Source: Halothiobacillaceae bacterium
GTDB taxonomy: Bacteria > Pseudomonadota > Gammaproteobacteria > Halothiobacillales > Halothiobacillaceae
Direction of reading: 5' to 3'
Length of the DNA stretch: 64,000 bases
Assembly (NCBI GenBank): GCA_028696185.1
Contig: JAQVHL010000005.1
Span: 33,413-97,412 of the forward strand
The number at the start of each line of letters is the position of its first letter. The first letter of the stretch is position 1. The notes under the pieces are model-generated. The model searched no databases, was not told the DNA's origin, and worked only from the letters and a program-made list of their open reading frames with translations. The position numbers were made by a program, and so were the translations under genes. Positions 1 to 8,238 of the stretch are shown here, piece by piece.

Positions 1-906
1 AAACGACTTCATTTCCTTCACCGCCTGTACGCAGCTCTGGAAGATGCCATCGAACAGCTCACGATTGTGCTTGATGACATCCGGGCCCGGCTCGCCATGC
101 CCTGGCAGCCAGAGGCTGCCCGGTACGTTTTTCTCCAGTGCATCGAAGGTCTTGAAAGTCCCCAGATAGGAGCCGTCCTCCATGAAGGCAATGCGCCGAT
201 CCATGGCGACATCCCCCACATGCACCACCTTGTCCTCGACCACTTCCATGCAGATGTCCGCCGGGGTGTGCGCCGTTCCGTAATGGTGGATGCGAAGGGT
301 CACATCGCCGAACTTGAGTTCCGATCCATGATCGACCTCCTTGTTCGGTGCGGTGACGATGGTACCGATGCTGGCGTTGTCCGTGGCGCGCTCCATCAGG
401 TTTTTCCAGTGGTCGCCCTGGCCGCCCTGACGAATCGCTGCGATGGTCTTCGGATGCGCATAGATGGGGATGTCCGGATAGGCATTGACGAACGCATGGT
501 TACCCAACCAGTGGTCGCCGTGATAATGACTATTGATGACGGCGATGACGGGCTTGTCCGTGATTTTTTTAAGCTGGCGCAAAGCCATTTCACCGATCTG
601 CAGGGAGGCACCCGAGTCGAGCACCACCACGCCCTCCTTGGTAAGAACGAAGGTGATGTTGCTCATCATTCCCTGGTTCTGCGGATTGGCGAACCCATCC
701 GGGGAAATGATGACCCACACATGCCCGGAAATTTGAGTGGCAGGAATATCCTTCACAGGCGGCCCTTTGATGACCATTTCCGCCTCTTTGGCAAAGGCGC
801 GCATCGGCAACAGGGCCGGAGTGACGGCGGCCAGGGCCGCAAGCCCGGAAAGCTTGCGCAGGAACTGGCGACGCCCGGCATCGCCCAGGTTGTTTTCAAA
901 CGGCAT
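1..906 (-). CDS. SoxH-like MBL-fold metallo-hydrolase (partial)
   Basis: Incomplete: 302 codons are present and the C-terminus lies beyond the left edge. The product starts with a twin-arginine signal (RRQFLRK, residues 12-18, then a hydrophobic stretch), so it should be exported folded by Tat. The metallo-beta-lactamase metal motif HYHGDH lies at residues 127-132, with further likely ligands in GTAHTPAD, HVGDVAMD and LPGHGEP. This arrangement fits the SoxH / quinoprotein-relay zinc hydrolase group, whose substrate is unknown. The ATG at 906 gives a complete signal peptide. It is divergent from the zinc operon. The MBL fold is clear; the SoxH-like placement rests on resemblance and on the sox genes elsewhere in the window. 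Confidence 0.8.
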   Translation of the reverse strand, partial: MPFENNLGDAGRRQFLRKLSGLAALAAVTPALLPMRAFAKEAEMVIKGPPVKDIPATQISGHVWVIISPDGFANPQNQGMMSNITFVLTKEGVVVLDSGASLQIGEMALRQLKKITDKPVIAVINSHYHGDHWLGNHAFVNAYPDIPIYAHPKTIAAIRQGGQGDHWKNLMERATDNASIGTIVTAPNKEVDHGSELKFGDVTLRIHHYGTAHTPADICMEVVEDKVVHVGDVAMDRRIAFMEDGSYLGTFKTFDALEKNVPGSLWLPGHGEPGPDVIKHNRELFDGIFQSCVQAVKEMKSF

Positions 907-991
907 GGTCCGTCTCCTCCCCTTGTATTAGTAGCCTGTTAATTGTTAGGCAGTTAAAGCTTGGGGGCAATAGCCGACACCCGAGAGAATC

Positions 992-1019
992 TTGATACTC
1001 GATTCAGCCTCGTTATAAT
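992..1019 (+). promoter_or_regulatory. sigma70 promoter of the zinc operon
   Basis: TTGATA (992-997) and TATAAT (1014-1019) are separated by 16 bp, a near-consensus sigma70 promoter. Transcription should begin near 1026, about 30 nt before the outer-membrane protein ATG at 1057. Confidence 0.75.
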
Positions 1020-1024
1020 CCTAC

Positions 1025-1037
1025 GTTATAAAGTAAC
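1025..1037 (+). promoter_or_regulatory. Zur-like operator
   Basis: GTTATAAAGTAAC is an imperfect dyad. With its flanks it matches 12 of 14 defined positions of the enterobacterial Zur core TGTTATANTATAACA. It covers the expected transcription start just after the -10 box, where a repressor would block initiation. A Zur-type gene is the last zinc gene of this operon. A second GTTATAAT at 1012-1019 overlaps the -10 box. Confidence 0.65.
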
Positions 1038-1056
1038 AATAGAACGAGACCAGCTC

Positions 1057-2409
1057 ATGAAGCGCGCCGCCCTGCTCCTGCTCCCCCTCTTCTCTCCCCT
1101 CGCCCTGGCCGAATTCCAGTTCCAGCCCTCGGTATTTCTGGATGGCGCCTGGTATGGCGACAGTGTTCACGGTGAAGGCAACAACATGATCCTCAACAGC
1201 CCCGGCCTGCAGAACACCCACGCCCACGGCGGCGATGAGCACGATCACGCCGGCGGCGGTCACAATCATGGCACCGACGTGCGCGAAGGGCTCAATCTAC
1301 GCTATGCGGAAACGACACTTTACGGACTGCTGCCTGGCGTATTCGACACCCGAACCAACATCACGTTCAGCCCCCGCGCGGGCGAGGTCAGTGTCGAGGA
1401 GTTCTGGTTTCGCAGCCTGGGGCTGCCCGCCGGACTGCAGGTGAAGGCCGGCAAGTTCCTCTCCGACATCGGCTATCTGAACAACCAGCACCCGCACCAA
1501 TGGGACATGGCCGACGCGCCGCTGGCCTATCAACTCCTGCTGGGTGGTGCGCTCAACCAGACCGGCGTTCAGCTCAACTGGACGCCTCCCCTGCCCTGGT
1601 ACACCCGCCTGGGTATGGAAATCTCGCAGGGCGAGAACAGCGGCTACGCCAGCGTAATGGGGCCGGCGACCCTGCACCACGAGCATGAGGAAGAAGAGCA
1701 AGGCGAGGAAGAGCCCGCCGTGCAAGTCCCCTTCGACAGTCGCTACAACGGCGCCCGCATGGTGACCGCCTTTGTGAAGATCGCCCCGGAAATCGGTGAT
1801 GACCATGCCCTGCAGTTGGGCGCGTTCTGGTCACGTTCCCGCCAGCATCAGGAGCTCCACGAACCGCACCCTGGCGTCAATGCCGCACTGCACGGCATGC
1901 AAGGCAGCGCCTGGATAGCCGGTGCGGACGTGGTATACAAATACGACGCTCCCCAGGCTTACGGCGTGGGCGATCTCAAGATTCAGGCGGAATACATCTA
2001 CCAGAACAAGGATCTGCGCCTGACCTACCACGAACTGCAGCCCGGTCTGGTCGGCCAGCCGCGCGAACTGCGTCAGGACGGTTTCTACGTCCAGGCCCAG
2101 TACGGCATCCTGCCACGCTTTACCCTGGGGGCACGCTACGACATGACCGGCCTCACCCACGAAGCACTCCGCGCCGGCTCGACACGCGGCCCGACCACGC
2201 CCTCCTATTTTGAAGACATGAAGCGCGTCACGGCGGCCCTCACCTGGCATATCACCGAAACCCAGAAGCTGCGCTTCCAGGTCGCACGCACCAATGCACC
2301 GGTCGGTGTGGATGACGGCGCCGCAGGCCGTGTCGAACGTCAAAGCTTCAATCAGTACTACATCCAGTACCAGATTGGCTTCGGCGCGCATGCCGCCCAC
2401 GGTTTCTGA
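1057..2409 (+). CDS. His-rich outer-membrane protein of the zinc operon
   Basis: 450 residues with a Sec signal peptide (MKRAALLLLPLFSPLALA). A His/Asp-rich segment follows at about residues 46-65 (HAHGGDEHDHAGGGHNHG), and an acidic His loop (HHEHEEEEQGEEE) lies near the middle. Alternating amphipathic strands and a C-terminus ending in F are typical of an outer-membrane beta-barrel. It is too short for a TonB-dependent receptor and no plug domain is visible. First in the znuACB-zur operon behind a Zur-like box, it is probably the outer-membrane route for zinc under starvation. The ATG at 1057 is chosen over an in-frame upstream start because it begins the signal peptide and lies just downstream of the promoter. 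The zinc role is inferred from His loops and context. Confidence 0.75.
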   Translation: MKRAALLLLPLFSPLALAEFQFQPSVFLDGAWYGDSVHGEGNNMILNSPGLQNTHAHGGDEHDHAGGGHNHGTDVREGLNLRYAETTLYGLLPGVFDTRTNITFSPRAGEVSVEEFWFRSLGLPAGLQVKAGKFLSDIGYLNNQHPHQWDMADAPLAYQLLLGGALNQTGVQLNWTPPLPWYTRLGMEISQGENSGYASVMGPATLHHEHEEEEQGEEEPAVQVPFDSRYNGARMVTAFVKIAPEIGDDHALQLGAFWSRSRQHQELHEPHPGVNAALHGMQGSAWIAGADVVYKYDAPQAYGVGDLKIQAEYIYQNKDLRLTYHELQPGLVGQPRELRQDGFYVQAQYGILPRFTLGARYDMTGLTHEALRAGSTRGPTTPSYFEDMKRVTAALTWHITETQKLRFQVARTNAPVGVDDGAAGRVERQSFNQYYIQYQIGFGAHAAHGF

Positions 2410-2418
2410 GGAGCCCCC

Positions 2419-3306
2419 ATGAAACGATTCCTCCTCGCGGCCCTGTTGCTCCTGTGTCAATCCGGAGCGCAGGCCGCACTCAAGGTCGTCACCACGACCC
2501 CCGCGATGGCCGCCCTGACGCGCGCCGTGGGTGGAGAGCATGTCCAGGTGAGCACGCTGGTAGGCAACGACCGCGACGCCCACATGCTCCAGGTCAAGCC
2601 CAGCATGATGCGCGCGGTCCGCGATGCCGACCTGGTCGTCGCCGTGGGCGCCGACCTCGAAGCCGGCTGGCTGCCCGAGGTGCTGGCCAGCGCCGGCAAT
2701 CCGCGCGTTCAGACCGGCCGACCGGGCCATTTCGAAGCCGCCATGCAGGTCGAGCGGCTCCCCGACCCGCCCAGCAGCGGCTTTTCCGCTCACCTGCACC
2801 GCTACGGCAACCCGCATATCAATCTTGATCCGCTACGCATGGCCCAGGCAGGCGAATCCCTGGCCCGTACCCTTGCCGGGCTCGACACCGCCCACGCCGA
2901 TGACTTTCACCGTCAGGCCGCGGCCTTTCGTGCCGCCGTCGAAGCCCGCCTGCCTGTGTGGCGCGAAAGCCTGAAAGGGGCACAAGGAGCGGTGCTTTAC
3001 CATCGCGACGCGGTCTACCTGCTGGACCGCTTCGGCCTGAAGCTGCTCGGCACCCTGGAACCCGTACCCGGCGTTCCCCCCACGGCGAATCATCTGCGCG
3101 AACTGGCCGCTCAGTTGCAAGGGCAGAAAGGTGTCATCGTCCAGGCGCCCTGGCATGCGCCCGATGGACCGCGCCAGCTCTCAGAACTGACCGGGCTGCC
3201 GATACGCATCCTGCCGCTGGACCCACCCGCCGATGCCGACGGGCAAGCCTACCTGCGCCTGATCGACGCCTGGGTAGAGGCACTGGCCGCCGGCGGCACG
3301 CCATGA
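2419..3306 (+). CDS. znuA: zinc ABC transporter substrate-binding protein ZnuA
   Basis: 295 residues with an N-terminal signal peptide (KRFLLAALLLLCQSGAQA). It belongs to the cluster A-I metal-binding proteins that deliver Zn or Mn to an ABC permease in the periplasm. Expected metal-site histidines appear in the context DAHMLQVKPS, NPHINLDP and LYHRDAVYLLDRFGL. The His/Asp-rich flexible loop of enterobacterial ZnuA is absent; the His-rich segments sit in the neighbouring outer-membrane protein instead. It starts 10 bp after that gene and overlaps znuC by 4 bp, so the operon is tightly coupled. Zinc is preferred over manganese because of the Zur-type regulator and Zur-like operator. Confidence 0.85.
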   Translation: MKRFLLAALLLLCQSGAQAALKVVTTTPAMAALTRAVGGEHVQVSTLVGNDRDAHMLQVKPSMMRAVRDADLVVAVGADLEAGWLPEVLASAGNPRVQTGRPGHFEAAMQVERLPDPPSSGFSAHLHRYGNPHINLDPLRMAQAGESLARTLAGLDTAHADDFHRQAAAFRAAVEARLPVWRESLKGAQGAVLYHRDAVYLLDRFGLKLLGTLEPVPGVPPTANHLRELAAQLQGQKGVIVQAPWHAPDGPRQLSELTGLPIRILPLDPPADADGQAYLRLIDAWVEALAAGGTP

Positions 3307-3863
3307 CGCTGCTGGTCGCCCGGCAACTGCAGGCCGGCCACGAGCGGGCGCTCTGCGCGCCGCTCGACTTTGAACTGGCTCCCGGCGAAACCCTCGGCCT
3401 GCGCGGCCCTAATGGCGCCGGCAAGACCACCTTGCTGCGCACGCTCACCGGGCAAATACCGCCCTTTGCCGGCAGCGTGACCCGGCGCCCCGGTCTACGC
3501 TTCGCCGTGCAGGCACAGCACCCGCATCGCCCGCGCGATTTACCGCTCAGCGCACGCGACTACCTGGCGCTGCTCGGCACGCCCGCCGAAGCCCCGGCCG
3601 ACATCGCCGCGCTGTTCAGCAAACGCATTGATCGCTTAAGCGGCGGCCAGTTTCAGCTTCTGCACCTCTGGGCGCTGCTCTCCACACCCGGCGACATCCT
3701 GGCGCTGGACGAGCCAACCAACAACCTTGATCCTCAGCGCATCGACCGCCTTCTCGAACTGCTTGCCCAACGGCGCCCCGGCGTTGCCGCCCTTGTCGTC
3801 AGCCACGACGCCGACTTTCTCGAACGCACCGGCGCGCGCGTACTCACCCTGGAGCCCTCATGA
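3303..3863 (+). CDS. znuC: zinc ABC transporter ATP-binding protein ZnuC (short)
   Basis: 186 residues starting at the ATG that overlaps the znuA stop (ATGA). It has Walker A GPNGAGKTT near residue 35, the signature LSGGQFQLL, Walker B ILALDEPTNN and the switch His in VSHDADF, so the nucleotide-binding core is complete. It is shorter than the roughly 230-250 residues usual for ZnuC and stops just after the H-loop. The C-terminal extension is therefore missing. It should power ZnuB at the inner-membrane face. The overlaps on both sides and absence of a frameshift argue that the short form is genuine. Confidence 0.85.
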   Translation: MTLLVARQLQAGHERALCAPLDFELAPGETLGLRGPNGAGKTTLLRTLTGQIPPFAGSVTRRPGLRFAVQAQHPHRPRDLPLSARDYLALLGTPAEAPADIAALFSKRIDRLSGGQFQLLHLWALLSTPGDILALDEPTNNLDPQRIDRLLELLAQRRPGVAALVVSHDADFLERTGARVLTLEPS

Positions 3864-4681
3864 GCGCCCTGGATGTGTTCGCCCTGCCCTTCCTCAATGG
3901 CCTGCTGGCCAGCCTGCTTCTGGGCGGGATCGGTCTTTTGTTGTTTGCACGTCGCGACTGGCTGGCAGCACTGGGTATTTCTCAAATCGCCGCCGCAGGC
4001 GCGCTCATCGGTACCGCCAGCGGCATCCCCGCCCTGCTGGCCGCCCCCGCCACGGCGCTGGTGGCCGCCGACCTCAAGCGCCGCCTCCAGCTGGGTGCGC
4101 TGGGCTATGGCGTGATGATCCTCGCGGGCTGGTCCACGGTAATGCTTCTGGCGGCCAACACCCCCCTGGGGGACGCCCTTGCCCACGCACTGGTCGACGG
4201 CCAACTCTACTTCACCCGCGTGGAACACCTGGCGGCCCTGCTCCCCCTGGCTGTGGCCCTGCCCCTACTCTGGAAGCGCCTGAGCCGCGCCCTGCTGCGC
4301 GCGCGCCTTTTTCCCGAGCACGAACAGGCCAACGGCCAACCCGACCGCCGCCTGCAAGCCTTATTCGAATGGCTGGCCGCCCTGCTGCTGGCGCTGGGCA
4401 CCCTGACCCTGGGTGTCATGGCCAGCTTCGCCCTCGTCCTGCTGCCGGCCTGGACGGCGTCACGGCTCGCGCCCAACCTGCGTCTTGCCGTTCTGCTCTG
4501 TCTGTCCCTGGCCCTGGGAGCCTACCTGATCGCCTTTGAACTGGCCCTGCGGCTTGACCAACCCTTCGGCCCGGTACTGGTTGCCAGCGCACTTATCTTG
4601 TGTGCCCTGACCCGCGCCGGGCATACTGCCGCGATGAAACTGACACACGAGCGCACCGGTACCCCCCATGACCGCGCATGA
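3860..4681 (+). CDS. znuB: zinc ABC transporter permease ZnuB
   Basis: 273-residue polytopic membrane protein of the ABC-3 permease family, with about eight hydrophobic segments (for example FLNGLLASLLLGGIGLLLF at the start). Its start overlaps the znuC stop by 4 bp and its end overlaps zur by 14 bp, so the genes form one unit. The C-terminal cytoplasmic tail is rich in charged residues (LTHERTGTPHDRA). It forms the inner-membrane channel for the metal delivered by ZnuA. Confidence 0.85.
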   Translation: MSALDVFALPFLNGLLASLLLGGIGLLLFARRDWLAALGISQIAAAGALIGTASGIPALLAAPATALVAADLKRRLQLGALGYGVMILAGWSTVMLLAANTPLGDALAHALVDGQLYFTRVEHLAALLPLAVALPLLWKRLSRALLRARLFPEHEQANGQPDRRLQALFEWLAALLLALGTLTLGVMASFALVLLPAWTASRLAPNLRLAVLLCLSLALGAYLIAFELALRLDQPFGPVLVASALILCALTRAGHTAAMKLTHERTGTPHDRA

Positions 4682-5165
4682 CCACGCCAACTGCATCGAC
4701 CGGGCGCTGGCAGAAGCCGAACGGATCTGCTCACAACGCGGCGCGCGACTGACCCCACTGCGCCGGCAGGTGCTCGAAGAAATCTGGCGCAACCATGAAG
4801 CGGTCAAAGCCTACGACCTCATCCACCGTCTCAGCGGCTCGGAGCACACCACCAAGCCCCCCACGGTCTACCGCGCCCTGGATTTCCTGCTCGAACACGG
4901 GCTGATACACCGCATCGAAAGTCTGAACGCCTACGTCGGCTGCGATCATCCCGAGGCCCATCATGACCCGGTATTGTTTCTCTGCGAGCGCTGCGGTGAC
5001 GTGCGCGAGGCCCGTCATGCCGGACTCATCGCCATTCTGGATGAAATGGCCGCCACACAGGGCTTTACCATCGCGCACCGCACCCTGGAGCTGCGCGGCC
5101 GCTGCACCCGCTGCCAGAGCCCCGACGACAAGGACCATGCGCGCCCCCCGGCCGATCTGCCATAA
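4668..5165 (+). CDS. zur: Fur-family zinc uptake regulator Zur
   Basis: 165 residues. The N-terminal winged helix contains the Fur-family segment LTPLRRQVLEEIW and the recognition region TKPPTVYRALDFLLEHGLIHRIE. The dimerisation half carries two CxxC pairs (CERC and CTRC) that normally hold structural zinc, with a His-rich stretch between (CDHPEAHHDP). These traits and its position at the end of znuACB identify a Zur-type repressor rather than Fur. It probably represses its own operon through the dyad at 1025-1037. Its start overlaps znuB by 14 bp. Confidence 0.88.
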   Translation: MTAHDHANCIDRALAEAERICSQRGARLTPLRRQVLEEIWRNHEAVKAYDLIHRLSGSEHTTKPPTVYRALDFLLEHGLIHRIESLNAYVGCDHPEAHHDPVLFLCERCGDVREARHAGLIAILDEMAATQGFTIAHRTLELRGRCTRCQSPDDKDHARPPADLP

Positions 5166-5196
5166 TCCCGCCCTTGCCCTTAAGCGGAACCTCGCC

Positions 5197-5778
5197 ATGA
5201 ACCGTGCCCAAGTCGACGCTTTTCGTCAGGACATCACCCTCAGCACCGATGTGCGCGGCGTGCCCCTGAACCTTCATTCCACCTGGGGACTGTTCTCGCC
5301 CCGCGAGCTGGACGACGGCTCACGGCTCCTGCTGGAACACATCGAAGTCCATCCACAAGACGATTGTCTGGACCTGGGCTGCGGCTATGGCCCCATCGGC
5401 CTGACGCTCGCCCGACTGGCCCCGCAAGGGCAGACACTGATGGTCGACAAGGATTTTGTCGCGGTCGACTACGCCGCGCGCAACGCCCGCCTCAACCGCA
5501 TCGACAACGCCCAGGCGCTGCTGAGCAACGGGTTTTCCGCTGTCGGCAACCGCCAGTTTGACCTGATCGTGTCCAATATCCCCGCCAAAGTCGGCAAGGA
5601 AATGCTGTACATCTTTCTTTACGATGCGCTGGATCGCCTCAAGCCGGGCGGACGACTGTACTTCGTCAGCATCAACGGCCTGCGCGAGTTCTTCAAGCGC
5701 ACCATGAACGAGGTCTTCGGCAATTACGAGAAGGTCAAGCAAGGCAAGGATTACACCGTCTCGCTCGCCCGCCGCTGA
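5197..5778 (+). CDS. class I SAM-dependent methyltransferase (RsmC/RlmG-like)
   Basis: 193 residues. Motif I is LDLGCGYGPIGLTLA, followed by the acidic residue of motif II in MVDKD. The catalytic-loop motif reads SNIPAK instead of the NPPF found in most RsmC-type rRNA guanine methyltransferases. It resembles the isolated methyltransferase-small domain. Many relatives are annotated as rRNA or general methyltransferases, so the substrate is uncertain. The ATG at 5197 lies 31 bp after zur and begins a standard domain start; longer in-frame starts would run into zur. It may be co-transcribed with the zinc operon. Confidence 0.75.
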   Translation: MNRAQVDAFRQDITLSTDVRGVPLNLHSTWGLFSPRELDDGSRLLLEHIEVHPQDDCLDLGCGYGPIGLTLARLAPQGQTLMVDKDFVAVDYAARNARLNRIDNAQALLSNGFSAVGNRQFDLIVSNIPAKVGKEMLYIFLYDALDRLKPGGRLYFVSINGLREFFKRTMNEVFGNYEKVKQGKDYTVSLARR

Positions 5779-5805
5779 TCGCGCGTGAACCGGCCCTGAC
5801 ACGAC

Positions 5806-6513
5806 TCACTCGCGCAGGACGATCACCAGCTCCCCGTCCTCCACCCGCAGCGATTCCACCCCGTCGGCCAGAGCCTTCCAGAATCCGTGCTCGCCGCCGA
5901 AGGTAGCCACCAGATCCAGATTCTTCAGCCCTCCCAGCCAGGCGCCCGGCAGCGGCACGCCCATCAGACTGACCCCGCGCAACACGACCACCGGCTTGCC
6001 CGCTGTGTACTCCAGCCCCAGCCCCGAGGCCACCCGCAGGGTCTGCCCGCCGAATACCGGAAAATCCGGGTCTAGCGGAATCCTCGCGCGAACGCTCATC
6101 TGTCCAGGAGCGAGGTGAATCGCCAGCCGCCCGGACAGATCCGGGTTGCGCGCGATCAATGCATTAAGCTCGCGCTGGGTGAAACGCAAGGTGCGTCGCT
6201 CGGCATCCTCACGGTAGGGTTCCGCCACGGGCGGCTCGCTTACGGACGTGCCGGGCGGGCGCAGCGGGATCGGGGCGGCCACCCCGGTCAGCTGCTCCAG
6301 CCGTGCGAACTTGGCGTCCAGGGCACGCGACTCCGCCGGATTCAGGCTCACCGGCGTGAACGAGGATGGAAACAGGTAGTAGCGCACGGCCACAAAGGTG
6401 AGAACCACCGTCACCAGCACCGTGACCAGCACAATAAAGGCGGTTCGCCAGGAATTTTCCGGCACCGCCGCCGGTGGCGGCGTCGGCGCAACGGGAGGAG
6501 GAGTATCGCTCAT
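5806..6513 (-). CDS. single-pass membrane protein of unknown function
   Basis: 235 residues. A proline-rich cytoplasmic N-terminus (DTPPPVAPTPPPAAVP) precedes one transmembrane helix (AFIVLVTVLVTVVLTFVAV, about residues 24-42). A soluble, probably periplasmic domain follows, containing FTQRELNALIARNPDLSGRL. I do not recognise a named family with certainty; the layout resembles membrane-anchored lipid-binding-like proteins. The ATG at 6513 is preferred to one 12 codons upstream because it follows a purine-free but short leader and starts the proline-rich segment. It is divergent from the DUF2789 gene, with a perfect dyad between them. Confidence 0.7.
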   Translation of the reverse strand: MSDTPPPVAPTPPPAAVPENSWRTAFIVLVTVLVTVVLTFVAVRYYLFPSSFTPVSLNPAESRALDAKFARLEQLTGVAAPIPLRPPGTSVSEPPVAEPYREDAERRTLRFTQRELNALIARNPDLSGRLAIHLAPGQMSVRARIPLDPDFPVFGGQTLRVASGLGLEYTAGKPVVVLRGVSLMGVPLPGAWLGGLKNLDLVATFGGEHGFWKALADGVESLRVEDGELVIVLRE

Positions 6514-6532
6514 GCTGGCCTCACGAAATGCA

Positions 6533-6551
6533 GTATGCTTTGCGAGCATAC
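6533..6551. promoter_or_regulatory. perfect dyad between divergent genes
   Basis: GTATGCT (6533-6539) and AGCATAC (6545-6551) form a perfect 7-bp inverted repeat around a 5-nt centre. It lies midway between divergent starts at 6513 and 6577, a typical place for a shared operator. The binding protein is unknown. Confidence 0.4.
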
Positions 6552-6576
6552 ATTCTTGATCTCAAGGAGCGTACCG

Positions 6577-6807
6577 ATGAACAGCAACTTCCACCCCTTG
6601 AGCGAACTGTTTGCCCAGCTGGGCCTGCCCGACAACGAAGAGGCCATCGAGCGTTTTATCGAAACCCATCGCCCCCTGCCGCACAACATGCTGCTTTCGG
6701 ACGCCCCGTTCTGGCGGCCGGCTCAGGCCGCCTTCCTGCGTGAAGCCGTGGCCGACGACGGCGATTGGGCTGAGATTGCCGACCAGTTCGACGCACGCCT
6801 GCGCTGA
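6577..6807 (+). CDS. DUF2789 family protein
   Basis: 76 residues with no signal peptide or membrane segment. The pattern PLSELFAQLGL, then FIETHRPL, then LSDAPFWRPAQAAFLREAVADDGDWAEIADQFDARLR matches the DUF2789 family, common in gammaproteobacteria and of unknown function. A good ribosome-binding site (AAGGAG, 6563-6568) fixes the ATG at 6577. It stands alone and converges on the TlpA-type fusion gene. Confidence 0.85.
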   Translation: MNSNFHPLSELFAQLGLPDNEEAIERFIETHRPLPHNMLLSDAPFWRPAQAAFLREAVADDGDWAEIADQFDARLR

Positions 6808-6832
6808 ACGCACGACACAACCGCTTTTGCGC

Positions 6833-6853
6833 AAGGGCGGTTCCGCCGCCCTT
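6833..6853. terminator. hairpin between convergent genes
   Basis: AAGGGCGG and CCGCCCTT form an 8-bp perfect stem with a 5-nt loop between the convergent DUF2789 and TlpA-fusion genes. It lacks a clear T tract on either side, so intrinsic termination is only possible. Confidence 0.4.
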
Positions 6854-6861
6854 CAAGGCAG

Positions 6862-8157
6862 TCAAGGCGTGTTCTCGATCAAACCATCCACGACCTGCCG
6901 TACCTCGTCGGTATCCCACGCAATGGCGCTGTTCACGCTGTAACGAATGCGCCCCTGCGCATCGACCAGGAAGGAACTGGGAAAGGCAAACACCTTCCAT
7001 TGACGTGCCGCCTGCCCCTGCGGGTCCAGCAGCACGGGAAAGTCCACCGCCACCTTCTTGAGGAAGCCGCGCATGTGCTCGGCGTCCTCCTTGAAATTGA
7101 TCGAGACGATCTCGAAACGCCCCGGATCGTATTCCGCCGCCAGACGGTTCATGGACGGAATTTCATGCACGCAGGGCGGGCACCAGGTCGCCCAGAAGTT
7201 CACCAGCAACACCTTGCCCCGGTAGTCCTCAAGCCGCAGACGCCTGTTCCGGGTATCGATCAGATCAAAACCCGGCGCCTCGACAGGGGCCTTGCGCATC
7301 ACAAGGCCGCTCGTCGCCCCCTTGGCCTTGTCGGCCGCCCCATCCAGCGGTGCCGGCACGCTCGGGTGCGGCGCGGCGGCAAGCAGGCGGGCCGCCGTAA
7401 ACAGGCGCTGGGGAATCTGCGTGGTCATCTGCTCTTCGGAGGGCGTCGGCTGTTCGAAATGCAGATAGAAGAAATCACGCACCTGCGGCAGGAACCAACC
7501 CCAGGCCGCGCTGCCTCCCGCATGCAGCGCATCGAGCAACTCAGCGAAACGCCAGCGTTGCGTGCCCAGCTCGGGCTGCATGACAAACACCGGCATGTTG
7601 GTCGCCCGCGCGATACCGATAAGCTCAGGGTCCTCACCGGCCACGGGATTGCCCCGGTAGAGATTAGGAAAAAACAGTACCGCCCCGGCCAGACGGGAGG
7701 ACGCCACGCCGCGCGCCTGCCACAGCCGCATGCCACGCAGCGCAGGCGCGGCCATGCGGTCACAGGCCACCAGAACCACAGGCCGGGACGTCCCCTCCAC
7801 CGCGCGCTGTGCCGCCTCGATCAGGGCCAGCACGGGCTCCCCCTCCAGATTGCGCACATTGTCGCTGGTGCGCTCCATCAACAGGGAATCCAGCAGATCG
7901 ACCAGCCACACTTCCGCGCCCCGCAAAACAAGCGCAGCGCCGATAGCGCGCGGCTCCTCCGCATGGCCGTATTGCGAGATCAGCCAGATGAACAACGGCC
8001 CCTTGCCCTCCTCCCCCAGCACCTCGGCCTCCAGCACATTGCCTTGCCCATCGCGCAGCTCCAGGGCCGACACCGCCGGCACGAACAAACTCAGGCAAAG
8101 GGCGAAAACCACCCGACAAACGGACAAACAGACTCGAAACATCGAAGCAACCGACAT
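6862..8157 (-). CDS. alpha/beta-hydrolase-like domain fused to TlpA-type thioredoxin
   Basis: 431 residues with an N-terminal signal peptide (VVFALCLSLFVPAVSA). Residues about 35-250 look like an alpha/beta-hydrolase fold (ISQYGHAEEPRAIGAAL, VVLVACDRMAA) but the usual GxSxG nucleophile elbow is absent. Residues about 290-431 form a TlpA/ResA-type thioredoxin domain: VEAPGFDLIDTRNRRLRLEDYRG leads to the WCPPC active site at 325-329, then cis-Pro context FPSSFLVDAQGRI. The C-terminal half is therefore a periplasmic thiol-disulfide oxidoreductase, possibly in cytochrome c maturation or disulfide reduction, consistent with several c-type cytochromes in the window. The partner role of the N-terminal half is unknown. 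No clear ribosome-binding site marks the start; an ATG at 8142 is an alternative. Confidence 0.8.
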   Translation of the reverse strand: MSVASMFRVCLSVCRVVFALCLSLFVPAVSALELRDGQGNVLEAEVLGEEGKGPLFIWLISQYGHAEEPRAIGAALVLRGAEVWLVDLLDSLLMERTSDNVRNLEGEPVLALIEAAQRAVEGTSRPVVLVACDRMAAPALRGMRLWQARGVASSRLAGAVLFFPNLYRGNPVAGEDPELIGIARATNMPVFVMQPELGTQRWRFAELLDALHAGGSAAWGWFLPQVRDFFYLHFEQPTPSEEQMTTQIPQRLFTAARLLAAAPHPSVPAPLDGAADKAKGATSGLVMRKAPVEAPGFDLIDTRNRRLRLEDYRGKVLLVNFWATWCPPCVHEIPSMNRLAAEYDPGRFEIVSINFKEDAEHMRGFLKKVAVDFPVLLDPQGQAARQWKVFAFPSSFLVDAQGRIRYSVNSAIAWDTDEVRQVVDGLIENTP

Positions 8158-8238
8158 GGCGGGGAAAACCGGCAGGCTATAGAATAACGCTCACTTCAAG
8201 CAACCCCCACGCCGCGCGACCGCGCGACCGAGATCGCC

